Origin: DALYLB01 sp964468345
GTDB lineage: Bacteria; Acidobacteriota; Blastocatellia; RBC074
NCBI GenBank assembly: GCA_964468345.1
Contig: CAYXVZ010000013.1
Span: 41,628-105,627 of the forward strand
Direction of reading: 5' to 3'
DNA length: 64,000 nt
Within the stretch, counting starts at the first letter, position 1; the number at the start of each line of letters is the position of its first letter. The notes beneath the pieces are model-generated. The model worked only from the letters and a program-made list of their open reading frames with translations. It made no database searches and had not been told where the DNA came from. This document shows, one piece after another, positions 56,819-64,000 of this stretch. A program made the position numbers and the translations under genes.

Positions 56819-57320
56819 CCGCTCAACCCTGCCCAACGTGCTGCTCGCAGTCACGAAGGAATTCGCCGTTCGGGAAATCTCCACGGATAAGACTGTCCAT
56901 GAATCGGTATGGGAGTGGCATCGTCGCCGGCCTGGCTTCGATGAATCCGCCGGCGTCGGTCCTGAGCATTATCTTGGGGATCGATGGCGAAATTACCTCT
57001 TCAGCTTCGATTCTATTCCGAAGGTTGGGATCTCCGTGAACGAACGGGAGGCCTTTGGATATGAAATCCACGTGGCGGTGGCTCCGGGCACAAAGCCGAA
57101 AGAAACCCGGGTGGCCGTCAGATGGATCGGCGATCTTCTGACGCGACACGATTGCCGGATCATTTCTTATTTCCCCAAAGACCATAAAGCGGCGAAGCGG
57201 CTCAACCGTGAGTTTCTGACTTATGAGGCTGAGGTTGATGTTGATGGCGTGCCCTGGGTGAGATACGCGACAACGGCCAAAGAATGGCGAGAAAGGTTCA
57301 AAGAGGATGTCGAAACCTAA
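56808..57320 (+). CDS. GNAT-like acyltransferase (phage DUF2824-type), 170 aa
   Basis: MLLSRSTLPNVLLAVTKEFA; later GDLLTRHDCRIISYFPKDHK then AAKRLNREFLTYEAEVDVDG has the flavour of phage GNAT-like enzymes near P22 tail genes (the CRIISYFPKDHKAAKRL run may bind acetyl-CoA). Their targets are unknown. The start lies inside the previous gene. Confidence 0.55.
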   Translation: MLLSRSTLPNVLLAVTKEFAVREISTDKTVHESVWEWHRRRPGFDESAGVGPEHYLGDRWRNYLFSFDSIPKVGISVNEREAFGYEIHVAVAPGTKPKETRVAVRWIGDLLTRHDCRIISYFPKDHKAAKRLNREFLTYEAEVDVDGVPWVRYATTAKEWRERFKEDVET

Positions 57321-57789
57321 AATAAAAGAACTTCCGTTCAAGTCGGATTCTGAAAGCGCGGTCGGATATACAGAATGGACGCCTTCAAATACGCCGGACC
57401 TGGAAGCCTATCGAGGAATGGCGGACAAGCCGGAATCTGTGGCGCCTGCCCTGGCGGCGCAATACAACCGGGCCGTGCAGACAAACAATAACCGTTTGCG
57501 GTCGTCCTATGCGCAGAACCTTCCGGCGGATGCGCGTCTCGCGATGCAGGAGCGCGCGCAACGGGATCTCAATGCCGATTATGGCGCACAGATCAATCAA
57601 TCTGCTTATGACGCATACGATAGAAACCTGCAGCGGCGCGCGAATCTCGCTGAAATGACTCTTGGCCGGCCGCTTCAGACCTCATCGAGGACAAAGCAAT
57701 CTGGCACGAATTCACAATTGATGCAGGGCGGCGGATTGCTGAATTCGCTTATTCAAGGGGCTGCAACGGTCGGCGCGGCTTTCGCATGA
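57307..57789 (+). CDS. Ejection-type protein, 160 aa
   Basis: MSKPKIKELPFKSDSESAVG, a helical, Gln/Ala/Arg-rich protein (AAQYNRAVQTNNNRLRSSYA then QNLPADARLAMQERAQRD) with an Ala/Gly-rich hydrophobic C-terminus (LIQGAATVGAAFA). Short-tailed phages eject such proteins with their DNA; the assignment is inferential. Confidence 0.55.
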   Translation: MSKPKIKELPFKSDSESAVGYTEWTPSNTPDLEAYRGMADKPESVAPALAAQYNRAVQTNNNRLRSSYAQNLPADARLAMQERAQRDLNADYGAQINQSAYDAYDRNLQRRANLAEMTLGRPLQTSSRTKQSGTNSQLMQGGGLLNSLIQGAATVGAAFA

Positions 57790-58262
57790 TATTTGCTCTT
57801 TGGTGTGCTCTCGTTCTCGGCCATATGGTTGCAGGGGCTCTTTTGATACCGAAAGAGTTCCTGCAAAGCTATTCGTCTCGGCCCAAAGATGGTCAGTATT
57901 GGTTTCTGCATGCGTGCTGGTATGGAGTGGGGTTCTCGTGGTGGATTGAGCGCCTCACTCCATCACGCATTACGCTCGCTATCGGACTGTGCCTGTTCGT
58001 TCTTGGAAGTGCGCTTTTGATTTGGGCCCGTCGCTCAAACCCCTATTTCTCCCCAGATATCGATATTCCTCTCCTGGTTGTTGATAAAGGCGCATATGCG
58101 CTTTTCGAGCATCCTGGATATCTCGGAATGGATTTGATGGCCTTCGGCTCCTGCTTCCTGCTGGGATGTTCATGGTACAGCTATTCATTCCTGTTTGCCT
58201 ATGTGGCGGTCGTCGCGCACCGAGTGCAACGCGAAAACGATCTTTTAAGAGGCTTGAAATGA
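57786..58262 (+). CDS. Isoprenylcysteine-methyltransferase-like membrane protein, 158 aa
   Basis: Four to five membrane helices; the C-terminal half has the ICMT/PEMT signature: VVDKGAYALFEHPGYLGMDL and VAHRVQRENDLLRGLK (the His-Pro-x-Tyr and Arg/Glu pairs). Members methylate lipids or small thiols at membranes, using SAM. In a phage virion operon this is unusual; it may alter host surface lipids. Coupled to the ejection-type gene by ATGA. Confidence 0.68.
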   Translation: MIFALWCALVLGHMVAGALLIPKEFLQSYSSRPKDGQYWFLHACWYGVGFSWWIERLTPSRITLAIGLCLFVLGSALLIWARRSNPYFSPDIDIPLLVVDKGAYALFEHPGYLGMDLMAFGSCFLLGCSWYSYSFLFAYVAVVAHRVQRENDLLRGLK

Positions 58263-58597
58263 CCGAATCGAAATTTACACCTCCTGGATTTGTAAGCTTG
58301 TTCAGTACGACATCGGGAACAGGTGAGGCGGCTGCTTTGAACGACTGCCGGGACGTCTCCTGGAACGCGACCTATCCGGGAACCGCTCCAACGACTGGAA
58401 CGGCCGTTGTCGAAGAAGCTCCATCAAAGAACTATGCCGGCACGTGGAAGACGATCGCCACGGTTGCGTTGAATACTCTCAGCACGGGTGCGGGTGGCGC
58501 CGGCCGTGAACCCGGCCAACATAATTTTGTCCGGTGGCGCATCACGGTCCCTCCGGATCAGCCCGTCAACTTATATCTGAACGGCCTTCTTCACTAA
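58259..58597 (+). CDS. Hypothetical protein, 112 aa
   Basis: MTESKFTPPGFVSLFSTTSG, start overlapping the previous stop (ATGA). Thr/Gly/Ala-rich beta protein (GTWKTIATVALNTLSTGAGG). No family; may be a small virion-surface protein. Confidence 0.6.
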   Translation: MTESKFTPPGFVSLFSTTSGTGEAAALNDCRDVSWNATYPGTAPTTGTAVVEEAPSKNYAGTWKTIATVALNTLSTGAGGAGREPGQHNFVRWRITVPPDQPVNLYLNGLLH

Positions 58598-58599
58598 AA

Positions 58600-59373
58600 A
58601 TGAAATTCTTCCTCTTCCTCACGTTCTGGCTGTTTGCGGCCGGCTCGCCGGCTCAACCCGTCCTGGTCTTCCATCAGGCAACCAATCAAAACATTCTTTC
58701 TCCTGGCGCAACTGCATATGCGCTCGGCCAGTTTGACGACGTAGCTCTTGCTACGGCCGATGTCACTGAACCCTATCCGTATGAACTCAGCGGCTGTCGC
58801 GTGCAGGTCAATGGGATTCCCGCGCCAGTTCGCTTTGTGTCCGATCGAAAAATTTCCTTCGTGACGCCGCCGGCGAAGCTCCGGAGATATGGCCACGTGT
58901 CGATTGTGATCACGACGCCAAGAGGGGCATTTGAATCATCGGCGACGCTGGAAATGATTGCGCCCGGAATTCTGACGATGCCCGAAACAGACAGTATGCC
59001 GGTGGGGCTCTTCGCAACTCCAAAGACGCGAATGAAAGTTATCGGCGAAGAACCGGTGCCATTGAGTCAGCCTGGATTGGCGACAAATGTAATGTTGCTT
59101 TTGACTGGTTCGCGCTTTCCGGTCGGCCCTTCTCGTTTTGGTCCGCATCGATTTCCAGATCCATTCCGCGCGTTCGAAATTATCGTAAGGGTGCGGATCG
59201 GTGATGAGTTTGAAACGGTGGGCTTGCTGTATCCATGGCTTGGTCTGGTTGATTCAGAAGCCTGTTATTTCGATCTCCCTGAAAATTTGCCCCAAGTGGG
59301 CAAATTGCCTGTGACGGTGATTGTTGGTGGCGTTTCTTCAAACGTCGCAAACATCGAATTTCGCCGTCCTTAA
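58600..59373 (+). CDS. Secreted Ig-like protein (TIGR03437-type), 257 aa
   Basis: MKFFLFLTFWLFAAGSPAQP is a Sec signal peptide. The mature part reads ILSPGATAYALGQFDDVALA, then YELSGCRVQVNGIPAPVRFV and SDRKISFVTPP: the pattern of the TIGR03437 extracytoplasmic domain (SPGxxxxxxGxxL, then VxVNGxxAPxxxVSxxxIxxxxP), which is strikingly common in Acidobacteria. This supports an acidobacterial origin. ATG 58600 follows the previous stop by 2 nt. Confidence 0.65.
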   Translation: MKFFLFLTFWLFAAGSPAQPVLVFHQATNQNILSPGATAYALGQFDDVALATADVTEPYPYELSGCRVQVNGIPAPVRFVSDRKISFVTPPAKLRRYGHVSIVITTPRGAFESSATLEMIAPGILTMPETDSMPVGLFATPKTRMKVIGEEPVPLSQPGLATNVMLLLTGSRFPVGPSRFGPHRFPDPFRAFEIIVRVRIGDEFETVGLLYPWLGLVDSEACYFDLPENLPQVGKLPVTVIVGGVSSNVANIEFRRP

Positions 59374-59374
59374 T

Positions 59375-59419
59375 TTGAAAGCGGCTAATGTCAAAGCCTG
59401 CTTTCAATAACCATTAGTC
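59375..59419. other. Interleaved inverted repeats, possible pseudoknot or switch
   Basis: TTGAAAGC (59375-59382) pairs with GCTTTCAA (59400-59407), while GGCTAATG (59383-59390) in its loop pairs with CATTAGTC (59412-59419) beyond the stem. The two helices interleave, so either a pseudoknot or two exclusive hairpins form, 22 nt before the next gene's ATG. Confidence 0.55.
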
Positions 59420-59441
59420 TGATAAGAAAGGAAGTTTAGTC

Positions 59442-59738
59442 ATGTCAAAGTCACACGAAGAATATCGAAACATCACCGAAAAGTTTTTTGAAGAGGGACA
59501 AGTTCAAAGCTCTCTCAATGGCGCGCAGCCGGTATTTGTCATCCTTGGCTATAACGATGTGCAAACCCTCGAAGGCAAGCTATTGACGCTTCTTGATGCG
59601 TCTTTTGCCGACAAGGAACAGCGTAAAGCGGTTAAGGATCTCCTTCGGCAATCGATTTGGTGGCAATGGGTGCCGTCTTTGGATCACGGGCCTAATAAGC
59701 CATCAGGCGGAATGCCGGTCAATACATTTCGTGAATAG
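59442..59738 (+). CDS. Hypothetical helical protein, 98 aa
   Basis: MSKSHEEYRNITEKFFEEGQ, AAAGGAAG ribosome site. The block LLTLLDASFADKEQRKAVKD then LLRQSIWWQW is helical and looks like a small conserved phage domain. It lies behind the interleaved repeats, so translation may be regulated. No family named. Confidence 0.6.
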   Translation: MSKSHEEYRNITEKFFEEGQVQSSLNGAQPVFVILGYNDVQTLEGKLLTLLDASFADKEQRKAVKDLLRQSIWWQWVPSLDHGPNKPSGGMPVNTFRE

Positions 59739-59761
59739 TCATTGACCTCAATCTGTTTGGC

Positions 59762-59785
59762 TGGCGGCGGCCCCGAACGCCGCCA
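59762..59785. other. 8-bp hairpin before the nuclease gene
   Basis: TGGCGGCG (59762-59769) pairs with CGCCGCCA (59778-59785) around an 8-nt loop; the gap is 85 bp. No T tract follows. Confidence 0.45.
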
Positions 59786-59823
59786 ATATCAAAATGTTCC
59801 CGCACTTAACCTGAAAGGAACCC

Positions 59824-60654
59824 ATGAAGAAAATTCTTCTGCTTTTGCTTCTCTTGATGCCGCTGAACGTGGCATTTGCGCAGACCGGCACGGTCAGTAT
59901 TGTGCAGCGTGCAGCGAAGCGCATCAAAGCGGATCGCGGCCGTATTGTTACGCTTGGTGGCCATTCGAATGAGACAACGCTTCTGCCTGGTGAAATAAAC
60001 GCCGTGGGATGCCTTGAGGTCAATTCGATCACAGGCAAGTTGGAATCGGTATCCCCGTGTAATAGCCCTGGTGCTTGGGCGGATGCTGTTTATTGGGTCA
60101 ACGATCGAGCGCGCTACTCGGTGATCAGACCTTATGTTGATTCCCTTGGCGAAGTGCTTCCCGGCTATATCGGCGTTGGCGTGCCGGCGCAGTCCTCGGG
60201 CGGTAGTGCGATCAAATGCACCGTGACGAAGGTATACGACGGGGACAATGTGGGGTGTGTGGCGAAGATCGGCCGCGGGAAAGAGCAATACCACAATTTT
60301 CGAATCGTCGGGATCGATGCGCCTGAAGTGAAAGGGAAACAGCCGTTTTATACGCAGTCTCGGGATGCTTTGCGTGATGCGGTGATGGGAAGGGAAGTCA
60401 CACTTGAACTCCGCGGGTATGACTCGATCTGGAAGCGAAACACTGTGCGTGTGCTTGTGGGCGACGAAGACATCGGCTTGAAACAGATCCTGAATGGGCA
60501 CGCGTGGTTTTATCCGCAATACGCGCGCACGCTATCACCGGACCAGAAGCAATCATATGAGGATGCCATGACGGCGGCGAAACTCAATAAGCGCGGGATC
60601 TGGTCCCGAAAAAAGCCTATCAAACCATCGCTCTGGCGACGTGGGCAACGTTAG
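59824..60654 (+). CDS. Secreted thermonuclease (SNase-like), 276 aa
   Basis: MKKILLLLLLLMPLNVAFAQ is a Sec signal peptide with cleavage after AFA. Residues about 135-265 form an SNase domain: CTVTKVYDGDNVGCVAK, FRIVGIDAPEVKG (catalytic Arg and Glu), REVTLELRGYDSIWKRNTVR with the second active-site Arg, and LNKRGIWSRK. The N-terminal 110 residues form an extra, unassigned domain. It would degrade DNA or RNA outside the cytoplasm. Confidence 0.78.
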   Translation: MKKILLLLLLLMPLNVAFAQTGTVSIVQRAAKRIKADRGRIVTLGGHSNETTLLPGEINAVGCLEVNSITGKLESVSPCNSPGAWADAVYWVNDRARYSVIRPYVDSLGEVLPGYIGVGVPAQSSGGSAIKCTVTKVYDGDNVGCVAKIGRGKEQYHNFRIVGIDAPEVKGKQPFYTQSRDALRDAVMGREVTLELRGYDSIWKRNTVRVLVGDEDIGLKQILNGHAWFYPQYARTLSPDQKQSYEDAMTAAKLNKRGIWSRKKPIKPSLWRRGQR

Positions 60655-60970
60655 CCAGAAACTCACTGCGCTGGCTTTCCTGAGCCATGCGCATTTTTGT
60701 AAGGATCAACTGGCCCGTTGCTGTATCCGCATTGATGCCGATGGTCAATCCCGCGATCCTTGGGTCTGGAATGATTTGCGTTGAGGCAAGAGGCGAATAG
60801 CAAAGCATGGGGGCGCTTGGCGCTGACGCAGGGCGTTCCCGCTGTCTCTTCTCTCGAATGCTCTTGATGTACCTTGAAAGGCCTTCCTCGGTTGCCTCAA
60901 AGCCGGCACGGTGGGCCTTATCAAGATGTCGCTGATATTGGATTACCTTTTGGACGGGTGTGTTTCTCAT
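60620..60970 (-). CDS. Antisense-oriented moron-like gene, possibly leaderless, 116 aa
   Basis: Start ATG 60970 (MRNTPVQKVIQYQRHLDKAH) on the minus strand, with a C-terminal part overlapping the nuclease 3' end by 35 nt. It has a helical first third and an Arg-rich RYIKSIREKRQRERP segment, then an Ala/Ser-rich middle. A -10-like TACAAT ends 6 nt before the ATG, so an mRNA would begin at or next to the start codon. Codon-like structure is sensible, but I cannot exclude a chance frame. Confidence 0.45.
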   Translation of the reverse strand: MRNTPVQKVIQYQRHLDKAHRAGFEATEEGLSRYIKSIREKRQRERPASAPSAPMLCYSPLASTQIIPDPRIAGLTIGINADTATGQLILTKMRMAQESQRSEFLANVAHVARAMV

Positions 60971-60976
60971 ACCCGC

Positions 60977-61005
60977 ATTGTAACAGCCCCTCATCACTCC
61001 TGAAA
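60977..61005 (-). promoter_or_regulatory. Minus-strand promoter candidate for 60620-60970
   Basis: TTTCAG (61005-61000), a 17-bp spacer, then TACAAT (60982-60977) on the minus strand. The -35 is weak; the -10 is close to consensus. The predicted transcript would be leaderless. Confidence 0.4.
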
Positions 61006-61009
61006 CTCC

Positions 61010-64000
61010 ATGAAAAAGCTGTTTCTTCTCGCATTCGCGCTTCTGGCGCTGTCGATGCCCGTGTGGGCAACAGACGTCACAGTCGTAACCGGACAAATGA
61101 ATAACCTGCCGTTCAATCCCTTGGGAATTGGATCGGACAGGACTATCTCTGTTTCGGTCACCAATGGATCTCCAACTGTGACCTCGGCGAACCTGTTTCC
61201 GCCGGCGGCCATCGGTATCGGCGGATTCAAGATCACGATTGACGGGGTTGCGTATACCGTTCAGACGGTTTCAAGCGCCTCGTCGCTGACACTGAGCACG
61301 AACTTCGCGGGATCGAGCGGCACATCTGCGCTCAGGTGGTACAAGTATGTCCTGATGCGGGTGTATGCGACGGCGAGTTTTCGGCCGAATGGTGAGTCTT
61401 ATGTGGTGCAGGCCGGCGCCCCTGGGAGCCCCGGATTCTTCAAGCAGGCCGCGGCGTCAATCGTTCCGGATGGCTCGGGCAACGACATCCTATACTTGCC
61501 TCAGTTCATCCTGCCGGCAACGACTGATGCGACGATCACGAATCAGGCGAAGTATATCTTTGCGTTCCATCGGCCTGATGGGTCGCTCATGCAGCTCTAT
61601 ACTTGCGGCGCAACATCTCAATTGAGACTGCCGCCTACGACGCCGACAAATTACGGCGATCTGTGCACCTACAATGCTCCTGGCGGCATCGTTCCGCCCG
61701 CGTTCACGGCGTACACGAAAGATGAAATCGATCAGCGGTTTCCCTCGTGCACGGCCGGCCAGATGCTCTATTACGCCACGACAGGCAACCGGCAAAACTG
61801 CTTGACGGTCGGCTCCGGGCTCTCCATCGCCGGCGGGACAATTACCGCAACGGGTGGGGGTGGCGGCTCCGGGACGGTCAATAATGGAACGCAGTACCAG
61901 ATTGGCTATTACGCGGCGACGGGCAACACAATTTCTTCGCTCTCCAATTGGACCACGAACGCACAGGGTAATTTCACTCTGGCGCCTACCCTATCCTCGT
62001 CTGGATCTCCTTATCTCTTCACTGTGACCGGTCCTGGGCACGTCGGCCTCCTGGCCGATACTGAAGCGACGGATATCAACTTCAATCTCAATCGGACAGT
62101 TCAGTTCAACGCCGGCGGCGGCGCGTTCACGAATCAGCGAGCGGTCAGAATCCAAGCTCCAACGTATTCCGCGCTTTCGGCTGAGACGATCACCAATGCG
62201 ATCGCATTGGATATCAACTCGCCTTCGGCCGGTACGAACATGACGCTTTCGAACAGCTATGCGTTGCGCCTGGCTCCCACGGCGAACGCGCATCATGGCC
62301 TATTGGTCGATGCGCCTGCGGGTTCCTCGGGGGATCTGGCGCGGTTTGCGGTCGGTGGCATCAATATCGTTCGGATCAACGCCCGGAATGGTGACGTCAA
62401 CTCGGTTTTTGGGGATTCTGCGCTTGCGACGAATGCGACGGATGGATTCATCTACTCGCCCTCGATGGCCGGCATTCCCAGCGGCACTCCCACGAGTTAC
62501 ACGGGAACGGTGCCCTTGGTTGTCGACACGGCGGATTCTCGGATTTATGGGTATATCGGGGCGGCCTGGGTGAATCTCTCCGGATCTGGTGGGGGCGGCT
62601 CGGGAACGGTCAATTCCGGGACGCAATACCAGATTGGCTACTACGCGGCGACGGGGACGGCGATATCTTCGCTCTCGAACTGGACCACGAACGCGCAAGG
62701 TAACTTCACGCTGGCGCCTACGCTGTCGTCCTCGGGCTCGCCGACACTCTTCACTGTGACCGGGCCGGCGCACGTGAGTCTTGCGGCTGATACTGAAGCG
62801 ACGGATATAAATTTCAATCTGGCGCGAACGGTTCAATTTACCGCGGGCGGCGGAACGTTCGGCACACAGCGGGCGATCCGGATGCAGGCGCCAACCTATT
62901 CGGCGCTCAGCAGCGAAACGATCACCAATGCGATTACGCTGGATGTGGCATCGCCCACGGCCGGCACGAACATGACGCTCACGAACAGCTATGCCGTTCG
63001 TGTGGCGCCTTCGGCGAACGCGCACAATGGGCTTTTCGTGGATGCGCCGGCAGGCTCAACCGGGGATCTTCTGCGGCTGACGGTCGGCGGCGTCAATATC
63101 GCGCGATTTGTGGCAAGGAGTGGGGATCTCAATTCGGTCTTCTCGGATTCGGCGCTCGCGACAAGCGCGACGGATGGGTTTATCTATTCGCCCTCAATGG
63201 CTGGCGTGCCCACTGGGACGCCTACGAGTTACACGGGGACGGTTCCCTTCGTCATCGACACGACGAACTACCGCCTCTATGGCTACTCGGGCGGCTGGCG
63301 GAATCTCTCCCGAAACACTGATTACATCAATGTGGAGGCAGAATACGGGGCGATTTGCGACGGGGCAACTTCGGCACAGACGCCAATTCAGAACGCAATC
63401 AATGCTGCGCAATCTGGCACGCGCAAAACGGTCTATATCCCTGGTGATTGCGTTGTAACCGGCCTGACGGTCACTGGGCAGGTCAATATCATTGGCTCGG
63501 GCGAAGGACAGTCAATTCTTCGCTCTACGACGAACGCGCCGATTGTCGAAATGACCGGGGATGCCAACTTCCTGGGCGGATCGATTCAGAACCTGCAGAT
63601 CGCCGGCAGCGTATCAGCCGGAACGAATCAGATCGGGCTCAAGTTGGATCACGCGACGGGTGCGCTGCGCTTCCTGGTCCGCGATGTGCGCATCGAGACG
63701 ACGGGCGGCAATGGGCTCTATGTCGGCAACGTCTTCAGCTCCTACTTTGAAAACATCCGCATCAGCGATACGGCGGACTATCCGCTGCTTTATAACGCTC
63801 CGAATCAGCCGACAAATACGTTCTCCAATATCTATGTCGGCCGCGTGCGCGCGTCGGCCCCAACCGGATTCCGAATCAAGGCCGGAGATTTCACCGGCAT
63901 CAATCTCAACGGCATCGACAACGTTCTGACCGGTTCGAATTGGATGGTCACCATCTCCTGCACCAGCGTGCCGACGGTCAGCGGCCCATCCTCCAACCGC
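61010..64000 (+). CDS. Tail spike/fibre with signal peptide, C-terminus beyond window
   Basis: From ATG 61010 a single frame stays open to the window end (997 codons). MKKLFLLAFALLALSMPVWA is a Sec signal peptide with cleavage after VWA, unusual for a virion protein. Residues about 30-280 are a beta-rich head-binding-like part, followed by two 244-residue tandem repeats with Gly-rich linkers (GGGGGSG) and TDINFNLN and TDGFIYSPSMAG blocks. From about residue 770 the sequence (YINVEAEYGAICDGATSAQT, VYIPGDCVVTGLTVTGQVNI) is a parallel beta-helix of the pectate-lyase_3 type, as in spikes. It would bind or cut host glycans. No good ribosome site precedes the ATG. Confidence 0.8.
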   Translation, partial: MKKLFLLAFALLALSMPVWATDVTVVTGQMNNLPFNPLGIGSDRTISVSVTNGSPTVTSANLFPPAAIGIGGFKITIDGVAYTVQTVSSASSLTLSTNFAGSSGTSALRWYKYVLMRVYATASFRPNGESYVVQAGAPGSPGFFKQAAASIVPDGSGNDILYLPQFILPATTDATITNQAKYIFAFHRPDGSLMQLYTCGATSQLRLPPTTPTNYGDLCTYNAPGGIVPPAFTAYTKDEIDQRFPSCTAGQMLYYATTGNRQNCLTVGSGLSIAGGTITATGGGGGSGTVNNGTQYQIGYYAATGNTISSLSNWTTNAQGNFTLAPTLSSSGSPYLFTVTGPGHVGLLADTEATDINFNLNRTVQFNAGGGAFTNQRAVRIQAPTYSALSAETITNAIALDINSPSAGTNMTLSNSYALRLAPTANAHHGLLVDAPAGSSGDLARFAVGGINIVRINARNGDVNSVFGDSALATNATDGFIYSPSMAGIPSGTPTSYTGTVPLVVDTADSRIYGYIGAAWVNLSGSGGGGSGTVNSGTQYQIGYYAATGTAISSLSNWTTNAQGNFTLAPTLSSSGSPTLFTVTGPAHVSLAADTEATDINFNLARTVQFTAGGGTFGTQRAIRMQAPTYSALSSETITNAITLDVASPTAGTNMTLTNSYAVRVAPSANAHNGLFVDAPAGSTGDLLRLTVGGVNIARFVARSGDLNSVFSDSALATSATDGFIYSPSMAGVPTGTPTSYTGTVPFVIDTTNYRLYGYSGGWRNLSRNTDYINVEAEYGAICDGATSAQTPIQNAINAAQSGTRKTVYIPGDCVVTGLTVTGQVNIIGSGEGQSILRSTTNAPIVEMTGDANFLGGSIQNLQIAGSVSAGTNQIGLKLDHATGALRFLVRDVRIETTGGNGLYVGNVFSSYFENIRISDTADYPLLYNAPNQPTNTFSNIYVGRVRASAPTGFRIKAGDFTGINLNGIDNVLTGSNWMVTISCTSVPTVSGPSSNR
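61862..62593 (+). repeat. Tandem 732-bp repeat, copy 1
   Basis: Coding repeat inside the spike gene; copy 2 begins exactly 732 bp later. Sites such as CAATATC, TGACCGG, ACGAACATGACGCT and GCGACGGATGGA recur at the same offset. The unit is 244 codons, so the frame is kept. Confidence 0.85.
62594..63312 (+). repeat. Tandem 732-bp repeat, copy 2
   Basis: Second copy, slightly shorter at its 3' end, leading into the beta-helix domain. Substitutions are mostly conservative, so the duplication is not very recent. Confidence 0.85.

Noticed and set aside
62300..63025. 241-codon minus frame rich in Arg inside the spike gene
   Set aside because: Repetitive Arg-rich antisense of the tandem repeats; the plus frame is open for almost 3 kb.
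61862..63312. Diversity-generating retroelement (template and variable repeat) in the spike
   Set aside because: The repeats are large coding duplications, differences are not adenine-specific, and no reverse transcriptase is present in the window.

Overview
The window reads as most of one temperate tailed-phage genome and contains no recognisable host housekeeping gene. It carries a tyrosine integrase beside the 3' half of a tRNA-Arg gene (an attP-like site), a divergent repressor/cro-type switch, an SSB plus primase/helicase replication block, small and large terminase subunits, a very large P22-type portal, a scaffold-like protein, a major capsid protein, connector and tail-needle-region proteins, and a beta-helix tail spike that runs off the right edge. 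No tape-measure gene is visible, which fits a short-tailed (podovirus-like) particle. Phage genes lie on both sides of the att site, so this is more likely the circular or excised phage form than a prophage end. One protein (58600-59373) resembles the TIGR03437-type extracytoplasmic domain that is expanded in Acidobacteria such as Solibacter, so an acidobacterial host is my best guess, as an inference only.

Layout. (1) 1-9505, minus strand: about 25 tightly packed, often overlapping small genes (zinc-knuckle proteins, one-helix membrane proteins, a P-loop kinase, a deoxyribosyltransferase-like protein, an HD hydrolase, an ASCH protein), one clear tRNA-Met and one degenerate tRNA, with a promoter candidate near 7540. 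(2) 9506-12442: attP, integrase, a small basic protein, the repressor and its divergent control region. (3) 12443-27969, plus strand: the early operon with excisionase-like, DUF2303, SSB, HNH, NrS-1-like primase/DUF3987, PDDEXK nuclease, DNA methyltransferase, Gp37/DUF5131, metacaspase, and holin/lipoprotein-like genes. (4) 28102-33602: an accessory island mostly on the minus strand, with small, often acidic proteins and one LPD29-type protein, served by two promoters that share an identical 15-bp spacer element. (5) 33701-64000, plus strand: packaging, head, adaptor and spike genes, with cargo that is unusual for a virion operon: a FkbM-methyltransferase/glycosyltransferase fusion, a Tat-signal protein, an Acb2/Tad1-like protein, a DUF3307 and an isoprenylcysteine-methyltransferase-like membrane protein, and three Sec-signal proteins including a thermonuclease and the spike itself.

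How it fits together. The repressor (11847-12260) and the Cro-like gene (12443-12814) face each other across a 182-bp region with inverted repeats. A GTAGAA-N4-TTCTAC dyad near that switch recurs beside the left-operon promoter and beside the island promoter, so one regulator may control all three. The replication block is followed by a 560-bp AT-rich gap with iterated AACTGTCA motifs and a TTTA tract, the best origin candidate. Intergenic gaps of the early operon hold perfect-stem hairpins too regular to be accidental, which may be mRNA processing or translation-control elements.

Most interesting candidates: the phage-encoded metacaspase in the position of a lysis cassette (no endolysin is visible), the Acb2/Tad1-like possible signal-nucleotide sponge, the paired island promoters, the palindromic ACCGGT array inside the 7875-8705 gene, and the run of signal-peptide proteins around the tail spike. 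All function names come from reading motifs by eye; no database search was possible.
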